This document shows positions 8,293 to 15,240 of a DNA stretch of 64,000 bases, in pieces. Location: contig JAFUAF010000010.1 in assembly GCA_017460805.1 (NCBI GenBank), positions 62,001 through 126,000 of the forward strand, in the 5' to 3' direction. The translations under genes and the position numbers were made by a program. This stretch comes from Bacillota bacterium (GTDB taxonomy: Bacteria > Bacillota > Clostridia > Lachnospirales > CAG-274). Each line of letters opens with the position of its first letter. Position 1 is the stretch's first letter. Under the pieces are notes generated by a model. The model was not told the origin of the DNA. It made no database searches and saw only the letters and a program-made list of their open reading frames with translations.

Positions 8293-9111
8293 TTCCTTTC
8301 TGCATATTTTACCATCTTTAACAAATGTTAAAATACAATTTCTTAAATCATTATAATCCCTGTTTTCAATATGCAGTACTGCATATTTTATCCTTTCTTT
8401 TTCCGCATAAGCAATTATAAGCCGTACCTTTTCAGAAAATAATCCTAATTTAATATCATATATTTTATCATATAACAGGGTATATTTGACACCGATCCCC
8501 GATATTATAAGTTCGTTTTCTCCAAAAAACATAGTATAGATCGTATCTTGCTCAACACCCGTTTTATCTATCCAAAGGCAATTAAATCTTCTTGCCGCGG
8601 TTTCTTTTACTTTTCTTTCATATTCATCCTCTTTATTTATTTTCTCTTTGCCCAATTGACTTTTACTGTAAGGCATCGTTTTTTCTTTCGGCTTTATTTT
8701 TATATTCCAACCAACGGATAGACCAAATTTTATCATTATAAACAACGGCAGGAAAAACAGCATAGTTTCCCATATAATGCACATTATAAAATATCCGACA
8801 CCCGCAAACATCGCACGCAGTTTAGCTATAAAAAGGATTGCGGCAATAACATTATAGACCGCCAAAAATATTGCAGCAATGTTATCATTATTCCTTATTT
8901 CTTCGGCAAAATCGGCTTGCATTGCATACTCTCTCCCCTTTTTCAAAGCAAAAAAGGTTGCTGTAAAACCTACGGCATAAAAAGTGCCAAAAATCATAAG
9001 CCCCACGATAAGCATCAACAAATCGTCCGAAAGCATCAGCCAAAACCAACCAAACAGCATTATCACTATATCCAGTATCACCAAAACATCCGTCAATATA
9101 GTATTAACCAT
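8167..9111 (-). CDS. Prophage accessory gene D: membrane protein with PH-like domain and zinc ribbon
   Basis: A paralogue of gene A with the same layout: paired hydrophobic segments in the first 145 residues, a PH-like domain (LIISGIGVKYTLLYDKIYDI), and the same zinc ribbon (CEGCG, CPYCG, GRRRK). In gene A the start codon MDDGKR is in frame. Here the equivalent ATG (9138-9140) opens a 9-codon frame that ends in TGATG, where the body begins. Relative to gene A there are 5 extra bases. So D is either made by stop-start re-initiation or is a frameshifted copy that restarted at MVNTILTD. It has its own promoter (9160-9188). Function is unknown. Confidence 0.7.
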   Translation of the reverse strand: MVNTILTDVLVILDIVIMLFGWFWLMLSDDLLMLIVGLMIFGTFYAVGFTATFFALKKGREYAMQADFAEEIRNNDNIAAIFLAVYNVIAAILFIAKLRAMFAGVGYFIMCIIWETMLFFLPLFIMIKFGLSVGWNIKIKPKEKTMPYSKSQLGKEKINKEDEYERKVKETAARRFNCLWIDKTGVEQDTIYTMFFGENELIISGIGVKYTLLYDKIYDIKLGLFSEKVRLIIAYAEKERIKYAVLHIENRDYNDLRNCILTFVKDGKICRKEMSVELGDKDEPKNLVCEGCGSTEIERIGGVYVCPYCGRRRK

Positions 9112-9140
9112 CACTTTTGAAGCCTTTTTCCGTCATCCAT
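9111..9140 (-). other. Nine-codon leader frame overlapping the start of gene D
   Basis: ATG with GGGGTGACAGT upstream encodes MDDGKRLQK and then TGA, sharing the bases TGATG with the ATG of gene D. The first six residues equal the real N-terminus of gene A, so it is the remnant of the original start, which now acts as a leader. Confidence 0.6.
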
Positions 9141-9159
9141 ACTGTCACCCCTTTCCCTC

Positions 9160-9188
9160 ATTCTACCACAAGAAGTGACAGCAGTCAA
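9160..9188 (-). promoter_or_regulatory. Promoter of accessory gene D
   Basis: The minus strand reads TTGACT, 17 bases, TAGAAT. The -35 box sits 3 bases after the GT reading frame stop. The spacer ends in TTGTGG, as in the promoter of gene A. Confidence 0.8.
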
Positions 9189-9190
9189 TT

Positions 9191-9367
9191 TTATTTCTTC
9201 CTCATTTTTTTGGCAGCCTTTTTCTCGTTTTCGTTTCTTATATCAATACAGGCGATAACAAAAGCCTTTTCGTTTTTCTCCAGACCCGCAAACTGCGAGG
9301 GCAGCATTTTCAGCTTGTGCAGCGCATAATACGCATACACAGCCTCAATGTCGCCCCCGGTTATCAG
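9191..9367 (-). CDS. Tail assembly chaperone GT extension (made by -1 frameshift)
   Basis: There is no plausible start codon or ribosome site for this 58-residue frame, yet it is intact and ends at TAA 9191-9193. It is entered by a -1 slip at A AAA AAC (9367-9373), which lies just before the TGA of gene G, so that translation continues as LITGGDIEAVYAYYALHKLK and on to KKMRKK. Its helical, Lys-rich content and position match the T part of GT proteins, which bind the tape measure while G coats it. The usual downstream neighbour would be the tape measure, but here gene D intervenes. Confidence 0.85.
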   Translation of the reverse strand: MITGGDIEAVYAYYALHKLKMLPSQFAGLEKNEKAFVIACIDIRNENEKKAAKKMRKK

Positions 9368-9792
9368 TTTTTTGCCTTATCTATCTTATCCTGCATACCT
9401 TCATTGTCATTTTGGCTGTTTATATACTCCAAAAGTGCGCTGTATTCTTTCGGATCGTCTATCATGGCAAGCAAAAGCTCCTCGGGAGTCCTTACGCCGT
9501 AACTGTCCTGCAATTCCGCACTGTACAGATTAGGCTCGGCAATAGAAGCGATCGCAAGCTTAACAAGATACTTCGATGTATCTATCTTCGTGTGATAAAC
9601 ATTCGCCTTGCCCTTTACAGGCACCTCATAAGTACAGCTTTCCCTTATTTCCTCGCTTTCCTTTGTAGTCAGCGGCTTTATCGTCCATAACAAAGGCTCG
9701 CCGTTCTCATCACAAAGTGATCTTGTCGCCGCATACTTCGTGTTTTCTCTCTGCTTTTTGTTTCCTTTTAAAAATAAAGATAAATTGCTCAT
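9364..9792 (-). CDS. xkdN: Tail assembly chaperone G (XkdN-like)
   Basis: This 142-residue protein starts MSNLSLFLKGNKKQREN with AAAGGAAG upstream. It lies directly after the tail tube gene, where XkdN is found in PBSX-type phages. The middle part (PLLWTIKPLTTKESEEIRES) matches that chaperone family. Its last codons are GCA AAA AAC TGA, forming a canonical slippery heptamer A AAA AAC that yields a longer GT protein. It is expected to chaperone the tape measure in the cytoplasm before tube polymerisation. Confidence 0.85.
   Translation of the reverse strand: MSNLSLFLKGNKKQRENTKYAATRSLCDENGEPLLWTIKPLTTKESEEIRESCTYEVPVKGKANVYHTKIDTSKYLVKLAIASIAEPNLYSAELQDSYGVRTPEELLLAMIDDPKEYSALLEYINSQNDNEGMQDKIDKAKN
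9367..9373 (-). promoter_or_regulatory. Programmed -1 ribosomal frameshift site
   Basis: The heptamer A AAA AAC, in the right phase, is followed immediately by the zero-frame TGA. The -1 frame then stays open for 59 codons. A stop next to the slip site and this location in a tail chaperone gene are the classical configuration. Confidence 0.85.
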
Positions 9793-9876
9793 AAAATCTT
9801 CCTTTCTTTCGGATAAAGGCGTTATGCCAAAACATAACGCCCCATATCATAAACTTTTATTTATTGCCGATCACTT

Positions 9877-10350
9877 TTATAACATACCGTCAAGCACATT
9901 AAATTCCTCGGGCATCGACCAGTCCTCAAACGTAAAATCAAAACTCTCGTCAAGATATTCGCCGTCCGCATCAAACTTGGCAATTATAATATTGTCAAGA
10001 TTGCAGTCCTTGAGCGTTATCGTCTGACTGCCCGCCGCCGAAGTCGGGTCTTCATTCACAATGACCATATCAAAGTAAATATCCCTGCCGCTGTCCTTGT
10101 ACTTTTTCATTACCTTTCTGAAAATAGAAGTGTTGTAATGGAAAGTCGCGCTTCCCGTACCTTTCCAGCCCGCAGCCTTGTTGCCCTTGCCCGTTTTGCC
10201 CAAAATAGGCACTTCCGTTTTGGTCTTTTCCATTTTCGCCTCAAGGTCGATAGCCTGCATAAAATTGTATCTGTTTCCCTCGATAGTTACATAACACTCC
10301 GCAAGCTGCGCACTTACGGTGTCCTTTCCTTTCATTATGATATTGCTCAT
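9877..10350 (-). CDS. xkdM: Phage tail tube protein (XkdM family)
   Basis: The 157-residue protein starts at MSNIIMKGKDTVS (ATG 10348-10350), chosen because AAAGGAGA is 8 bases upstream. The GTG two codons earlier would be too close. The sequence (NRYNFMQAIDLEAKMEKTKT, then KAAGWKGTGSATFHYNTS) is the XkdM tube family, whose hexameric rings form the inner tube of contractile tails. It follows the sheath gene, the order seen in all PBSX-like phages, and its length is normal. Confidence 0.9.
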   Translation of the reverse strand: MSNIIMKGKDTVSAQLAECYVTIEGNRYNFMQAIDLEAKMEKTKTEVPILGKTGKGNKAAGWKGTGSATFHYNTSIFRKVMKKYKDSGRDIYFDMVIVNEDPTSAAGSQTITLKDCNLDNIIIAKFDADGEYLDESFDFTFEDWSMPEEFNVLDGML

Positions 10351-10369
10351 ATTCACATTCTCCTTTCTC

Positions 10370-11674
10370 TTACTCCACTATTACCGTCATATAAAGCTGA
10401 CCCATAGCGTTTATAATAGTGATAACATCACTCACAACAACGCTCTTCTTGCTCTCGCCCTGCTCCACAGTAATGTCCTCGGGCTCAAAATCCTCTATCG
10501 CGCGTATATTTGCAAGCTGCTGATGATGCGAAACAATATCGTTCCAAAGACTCGCTCTGCCCGCCTTGTCATTCGGCACAACACCAAGATAGCGCGTATT
10601 GAATATCTCCGCAATATCATTTGCTATATTGTCGCACACTCTCACCGTCTGGTTCTCTTTGAAAATATCCCCCTTTGTATCGCTCACCGTCACCAAAGTA
10701 TTTATATCCGCAAGCACACGAAGTTCGTCGCCAACAAAATGCAGCGTAAACTCGCCCGCTTTTATCGCATTTTCAAGCTGTGCCTGCGTATAATCCGCGC
10801 CGACGGAAAATTCGCCGTCATAGCGCTTGTTAAGATTGCTCTTGTTTATCTCACAGCCTGCTATCGCACCCGTTACCCAGTAAACAAGTCCCGCCGAATT
10901 TTCATCCGTACCCGTGCACGCATTCTTAACACTCACAACGCCCTCATAGTACGCCGCCGTATAATTGTAAACAACAGTTTGGAATTTAAGACCGACCTCG
11001 TCACGCATACGCTTTGTAAACGCCGTATAAAGCGCCTTTGTCGCCGTGTCTGTCGTCACCACACCAAGCGCATTAAAACTGAATTTTTCAAGCTTGTCCA
11101 AAAAATTCTGATGTGACTGACCCGAAACTGTTCCGTTTGTACCGCCCGACAATGCCGCAGGTGCAGTCACCGCAAGTTCCGCCGACTTAAAATCCACCCA
11201 GTCGTTACTCACAAGTTCCGCCGAACTCTCGACCGTCTGTATGTCTGCCTGAATATTGCCGACATAAGTCACAACATCAAATTTATCCTCATCATCCGCA
11301 TTCACACTAATGCCTATCTTAATGTCGTTTCCTCTCACACCGCTGTACTTTGCCTTTGCAAAAGTATTTTCGGCCTTTGCACCGCCGTTAAGTCTGTACG
11401 CATAAAGTGTCTTGATATTTTTAAAAATATCCCTTATTCCTTTCAGCTTATCATTTGTGTACTCGTAGCCGAAAAACTTCATGCTGTTTTTCTGAATATC
11501 GCCGCTTGTTACCGTAAATATCTCATTCTCGATACCCCAGTCAAGCTCAAATCCCATAGCCGCATAGCCTCTTTCGCCAAGCGCTGCCGCTCTGTTGTTT
11601 GCCGAAACAAAATTGATGTACGCTCCGGGTAAAACCTTGTTCTGTGTTATAAAAATACCTCCGCCTAATGCCAT
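10370..11674 (-). CDS. xkdK: Contractile tail sheath protein (XkdK family)
   Basis: The 434-residue protein starts MALGGGIFITQNKVLPGAYI, the standard N-terminus of XkdK sheaths (the strand that interlocks with neighbours). It ends in a conserved region with EDFEPEDITVEQGESKKSV and VSDVITIINAMGQLYMTVIV. Length matches the family. AAAGGAGG lies 5-6 bases upstream. The presence of this gene proves a contractile, myovirus-type tail. Confidence 0.93.
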   Translation of the reverse strand: MALGGGIFITQNKVLPGAYINFVSANNRAAALGERGYAAMGFELDWGIENEIFTVTSGDIQKNSMKFFGYEYTNDKLKGIRDIFKNIKTLYAYRLNGGAKAENTFAKAKYSGVRGNDIKIGISVNADDEDKFDVVTYVGNIQADIQTVESSAELVSNDWVDFKSAELAVTAPAALSGGTNGTVSGQSHQNFLDKLEKFSFNALGVVTTDTATKALYTAFTKRMRDEVGLKFQTVVYNYTAAYYEGVVSVKNACTGTDENSAGLVYWVTGAIAGCEINKSNLNKRYDGEFSVGADYTQAQLENAIKAGEFTLHFVGDELRVLADINTLVTVSDTKGDIFKENQTVRVCDNIANDIAEIFNTRYLGVVPNDKAGRASLWNDIVSHHQQLANIRAIEDFEPEDITVEQGESKKSVVVSDVITIINAMGQLYMTVIVE

Positions 11675-11675
11675 A

Positions 11676-11861
11676 TTACATTCCTCCTTTGATATTGTTG
11701 TTTAAATAGGCTTTTATTCTCTTCCACGTCTCTGCCTTGGTGTATTCCCCATCGTCCAGAAGCGCCGCAAGCACATCTCTGTACTTTTCAAACTCCCTGC
11801 TTTTGCACAGCGCAGCCTTTGTAAATCTCTTCTGCGCCTGCTTTTCATCTTCTTTTTTCAT
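11676..11861 (-). CDS. Small phage protein at the YkzL position
   Basis: This 61-residue, Lys-rich helical protein (MKKEDEKQAQKRFTKAALCK at the start) lies one base before the sheath gene; its codons for KGG carry the sheath ribosome site. PBSX also has a tiny gene of unknown role (ykzL) before xkdK. I infer a positional equivalent and no function. Confidence 0.65.
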   Translation of the reverse strand: MKKEDEKQAQKRFTKAALCKSREFEKYRDVLAALLDDGEYTKAETWKRIKAYLNNNIKGGM

Positions 11862-11862
11862 A

Positions 11863-12300
11863 TTAATTGCTCCTTTCGTTTATCACGGTCAATTCCTCCA
11901 TAAGCGCCGTATCATCCTCAATAAGATAAAACATATCATAATTTATGTAAAATTCAGTATATCCGTCGCCTTTTTCCACTCTCGGCTTCGATCCGTACAG
12001 CATTATCTTTGCACCGCCGTTGTCTGCCTTGATATATTCCGTACATAAGTACAGCTTTTCCAATGTTTCACTTATCTCGTCATTCATTCTTGCGCTGTCG
12101 CTCGGTATATACTGTATACAGATCTCATTTTTTGCAAGATATCTTCTTCCCCTGTATCTTTCTCTGCTGAGTTTTGCGCAGTACACAAAAAAGCAGGGCA
12201 GCTTCAGCCCCTGCTCCACCTGTTCGGTATATATCGTAATATCAAAACATTCATTCAGCGCATCACAAACACCCTTTACAATATCCATAGCACTTACCAT
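11863..12300 (-). CDS. Tail completion/terminator-like protein (DUF6838-like)
   Basis: The 145-residue protein starts MVSAMDIVKGVCDALNECFD with AGGGGG 6 bases upstream. The segment LPCFFVYCAKLSRERYRGRR is typical of the small tail terminator proteins found between the head-closure genes and the sheath in clostridial myovirus prophages. Such proteins cap the tail tube before it joins the head. Assignment is by position and the Cys-containing FVYC motif. I cannot exclude another neck role. Confidence 0.7.
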   Translation of the reverse strand: MVSAMDIVKGVCDALNECFDITIYTEQVEQGLKLPCFFVYCAKLSRERYRGRRYLAKNEICIQYIPSDSARMNDEISETLEKLYLCTEYIKADNGGAKIMLYGSKPRVEKGDGYTEFYINYDMFYLIEDDTALMEELTVINERSN

Positions 12301-12311
12301 AAAATTCCCCC

Positions 12312-12686
12312 TTAACTGTATTTATCGGCAGCCGTCAGCACAACTTCCTGATGATCGGTGTAGACAGCAGCCTTGCCGCTTGCCCTGTATTCACGCTCAA
12401 CATTATTCTGTCTGACGACCACCCTGCTTCCCTCCGGTACAATAAGATCATTTGACAAAAACAGCCTTATCACCTGTTCGGACTTTGCAAAAGTCTCACT
12501 CTGCAAACCCTCATGCCCGCTGCCGTACTTTTTGTTGTACGACAGCCTGCATTTTCCCTCATATAAAACCATATCTGTCTGTCTTGTTATACCGTCCTCG
12601 ACCACATCTTCCTTTCCGTATATCACACATTCCCCGATATACAAACTTTCAAGCGCTTCTCTTATACTCACATTATCACCTACCAC
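12312..12686 (-). CDS. Head-closure/minor structural protein (XkdH-like position)
   Basis: This 124-residue protein is a beta-rich neck protein: YEGKCRLSYNKKYGSGHEGL and later IVPEGSRVVVRQNNVEREYR resemble the stopper proteins (XkdH/YqbH, SPP1 gp16-like) that close the portal after packaging. It overlaps the upstream connector gene by 7 bases and precedes the tail-completion gene. Position supports the role strongly, sequence only moderately. Confidence 0.7.
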   Translation of the reverse strand: MVGDNVSIREALESLYIGECVIYGKEDVVEDGITRQTDMVLYEGKCRLSYNKKYGSGHEGLQSETFAKSEQVIRLFLSNDLIVPEGSRVVVRQNNVEREYRASGKAAVYTDHQEVVLTAADKYS

Positions 12687-13066
12687 TTAAATTTTCTGAA
12701 ACGAATTATCTCGCTGTCTGTCAGACAAAGTGTATCAATAAAACTCTCCAGCCTCTGCGCACAGCTTTTCCTTTCCATATAGGTAACGGATGTATCGCCC
12801 TCTGCAATGGTCTTTATCAGCCTGCCGCCTGCTTCATCATAACTGTCCAGCCCGCCAAGCATCATTCTTCCGCCCAAAAACTCCCCGCAGGCCATATCTA
12901 TCCCCTTGTAATAAAGTTCATCGGGTACTTCGTTCGTATTGCAAAGATTGTTTATCCTCTCTTCCGTCCGCTTTAACGCAAAGCGAAGGGCGGCATTGTC
13001 GCCCTCCGCAGTTTCATAGCCAAGCTGTTCAAGTCTTGCTTTTATTTCTTCTATCGTCATACGCAT
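12680..13066 (-). CDS. Head-tail connector/adaptor protein
   Basis: The 128-residue, mostly helical protein (MTIEEIKARLEQLGYETAEG, ALKRTEERINNLCNTNEVP) fits the gp6/gp15 adaptor family that binds under the portal. The pattern of an N-terminal helix, ERINNLCN and then an MACGEFL helix is family-typical. The start overlaps the capsid stop as TGATG, so translation is coupled. Next comes the stopper-like gene, as expected for a neck module. Confidence 0.78.
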   Translation of the reverse strand: MRMTIEEIKARLEQLGYETAEGDNAALRFALKRTEERINNLCNTNEVPDELYYKGIDMACGEFLGGRMMLGGLDSYDEAGGRLIKTIAEGDTSVTYMERKSCAQRLESFIDTLCLTDSEIIRFRKFKW

Positions 13067-14136
13067 CAGCCTTTCGATATAATTCTTGCCACAGCAATAG
13101 ACTTGTGCGGCACAGCCACAGTACCGTCATTTATAATGCACCAGTTATCGCCGTCCGCAAGATCGCTGTTTGCCGCCGATACCGTAAGTGAAGCAGGCTT
13201 TTCAAAACTGAGACCCTCAACACCGCAGATATATCTGTCACGCACAAAAAGCGTATCTTCGCCGCCGTTTTTAGCGGGGTCTCTGCTCATTTCATAAGGC
13301 ACATGATCGCCTATATTGTCAAGCACTATCGCGCCCTCGCCGAGCACATAAGTCGTATACTTAGTATAAGCGGGATCGTCACCGCTTGCCGCAACTTCCT
13401 CAACGGGCATACCGTCATCAATAAGCACCACTCTGCCGTTCCATGTACCAATATTAAGATCTCTTGTTATGCCGTTTTTATCGGTATAAGTAAGAAAACG
13501 CATAAGGTTGAGATTTTCAAGATTGGTTGCCACAACAGAATGCATAAGCACAAGCTTAAAAGCATCCATATTGTCACCGCATGCCTGCTGAATTGCCGAA
13601 TTGAGTGTCGTTGCCGCAAGATGTCCGTCATCGACCCCCGTCACATCATAGGTGTGATTTTCAATAAATGCCTTTGCGGAAGTCGCTTCGATCGTGCTGC
13701 CCGTTGTATTCATATCAAAAATACCCTCCAGCATTTTAAGCAGAATACCCTGCTGCACTTCTGCCTTGTAGTCCGCTATCTGTGCAGCCACGCTGTCCAT
13801 AAAATCAACGCCCGCCGTTACATTTTTGCTGAAACTCCTCTCTGTCCAGCTGTCCATTCGCGAAGCCACAACAAAACCCTGCTCATAAGTGGTCGTCGTT
13901 GTTGCGCTTATATTGCTCGCACCGTCATTGTTCTGCGATGTTGCCGCAGATATTCTGCCAAAATAAGGCACTCTTGCATAAACCGAGCCCGTCTGATTTG
14001 ACAGCGCCGCTCTTGCATTTTCATTTACGCCTACCGCACCCGACTGCGCAAGCTCACTCTTTGTTACATTTGGTATTCTTTCCACATAAGCACCAAACGC
14101 CTGTGGATTAAAACTCTTTGAATTAAATTTTGCCAT
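13066..14136 (-). CDS. Major capsid protein (HK97-type fold)
   Basis: The 356-residue protein starts MAKFNSKSFNPQAFGAYVER with AAAGGAGA upstream. It has the clostridial-prophage capsid pattern: AQSGAVGVNENARAALSNQT, a loop with RVPYFGRISAATSQNNDG, and a later GTWNGRVVLIDDGMPVE. It follows the scaffold gene. The length is typical for an unprocessed HK97-fold subunit, and no truncation is seen. Confidence 0.88.
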   Translation of the reverse strand: MAKFNSKSFNPQAFGAYVERIPNVTKSELAQSGAVGVNENARAALSNQTGSVYARVPYFGRISAATSQNNDGASNISATTTTTYEQGFVVASRMDSWTERSFSKNVTAGVDFMDSVAAQIADYKAEVQQGILLKMLEGIFDMNTTGSTIEATSAKAFIENHTYDVTGVDDGHLAATTLNSAIQQACGDNMDAFKLVLMHSVVATNLENLNLMRFLTYTDKNGITRDLNIGTWNGRVVLIDDGMPVEEVAASGDDPAYTKYTTYVLGEGAIVLDNIGDHVPYEMSRDPAKNGGEDTLFVRDRYICGVEGLSFEKPASLTVSAANSDLADGDNWCIINDGTVAVPHKSIAVARIISKG

Positions 14137-14261
14137 AATTAAACATCTCCTTTAAAATAAATAATAATTTCTGTAATAAAAAAAGAGGATCTCTCCTCCC
14201 GTAAAAACTCATATTCTATTTTTCTTCACCCAAAAGCATCACCTCCTTTCGGGTATCTTTC

Positions 14262-14846
14262 TTAAAATTCTGCGCCGGGATTCTTTTCAAGATAAGCCGC
14301 AAGTTCCGTATAAGTCATATTCTTCGGGTCTCTGCTGCCCGGCAGACCGTCCTTGCTTTCCCCCGGTGCAACGCCTTTCAGCTTAGGTGCTCCCTCAAAC
14401 AGATAGCCGTCGCTCTTTGCAAGTGCCTTTATCTGCTCGGCAAGGCCTTTTATGGTGCCGTCCTCCGAAAGCTCCGTCTTGTCGTCGATAGAAAGCAAAG
14501 CCTTGACCGCCTTGATGTTCTTCGCGCCCGCAGCAGTCAACGCCGTTGTTATGGCATTGTCCACTTTCAGATCGCGCAGCTCCTTGGCGTGCTGCTCCGA
14601 CAGGCTCTTGTTCTCCGCCTGTAAACTTTCTATCTTCTCTTTCAAAGCTGCATTGTCGCCGCCGACCTTTTTAAGCTCTTCAAGCTGCTTGTCGCGCTCA
14701 CCGATAGTGCCTTTAAGCGTCTTGTTCTCCTCGTTCACCTCGTCAAAACGTGATTTCGGTATAAACTCGCCGTTTATAATATCAATGACCGTCTTTGCCT
14801 GCTCCACTGTAAATCCCTTTGCTAATAAATCTTCTTTAAATTTCAT
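14262..14846 (-). CDS. Capsid scaffolding protein
   Basis: I use ATG 14844-14846 (MKFKEDLLAKGFTVEQAKTV) because AAGGAAA is 8 bases upstream; 194 residues result. The centre is a long coiled coil (KTLKGTIGERDKQLEELKKV, then KIESLQAENKSLSEQHAKEL), and the C-terminus is Gly/Pro-rich. This is the GP20/phage minor structural scaffold family that templates the procapsid and is then lost. It lies immediately before the capsid gene. Confidence 0.88.
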   Translation of the reverse strand: MKFKEDLLAKGFTVEQAKTVIDIINGEFIPKSRFDEVNEENKTLKGTIGERDKQLEELKKVGGDNAALKEKIESLQAENKSLSEQHAKELRDLKVDNAITTALTAAGAKNIKAVKALLSIDDKTELSEDGTIKGLAEQIKALAKSDGYLFEGAPKLKGVAPGESKDGLPGSRDPKNMTYTELAAYLEKNPGAEF

Positions 14847-15040
14847 AGTATCATTTTCCTTTCCTTGATTTTTTTCGTTGGTATCGCCAACACCGAAAAG
14901 TCTTGTTCTTTTACGCCTGCAATACCAAAAAGGCGGCATAAGAAAAGGGCAAGCAAACGCCCGCCCTATAGAACTAAATATAGATTTTTATACACTTCCT
15001 ATTCCCTACACCATAGGCACCACCCCTTTTATTGCATTAA

Positions 15041-15068
15041 AAAAGCACCTACCGAAGTAAGTGCTTTT
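15041..15068 (-). terminator. Intrinsic terminator between the small zinc-ribbon gene and the scaffold gene
   Basis: A 12-bp stem with one mismatch and a tetraloop (CGAA) is followed on the minus strand by six Ts. It overlaps the stop of the small gene. It would attenuate the late transcript before scaffold and capsid, so a promoter may exist in 14847-15040, but I see none of consensus quality. Confidence 0.75.
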
Positions 15069-15240
15069 ATATTCCTCTTATACAATCTGTAATATCAATA
15101 TCTTTTTTGCAATACACTTTAATACCATTTGGATACTCGACATATTGCAAACTCTCCCCGCAGCGAGGACATTTAACATCTATGCTGGGAGTATTCATCT
15201 TTTTATCAACTGCTTCAAATTCTTCTTTACTCATAGCCAT
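15067..15240 (-). CDS. 57-residue zinc-ribbon protein overlapping the toxin-like gene
   Basis: ATG 15238-15240 lies 14 bases inside the end of the preceding frame. The product (MAMSKEEFEAVDKKMNTPSI at the start) has CPRCG and, 17 residues later, a Cys and a final Cys near the C-terminus, so it can hold one metal. It has no resemblance to a structural phage protein. Its translational coupling to a MuF-linked metallopeptidase frame suggests a cognate partner or immunity protein, which is inference from position only. A terminator follows at once. Confidence 0.6.
   Translation of the reverse strand: MAMSKEEFEAVDKKMNTPSIDVKCPRCGESLQYVEYPNGIKVYCKKDIDITDCIRGI

Noticed and set aside
14225..14250. 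Perfect AAAGGAGGTGATG with a 7-codon frame between scaffold and capsid
   Set aside because: The frame is too short to call a gene and may be a leader or chance; a weak GAGGA/TCCTC hairpin nearby is likewise not convincing.
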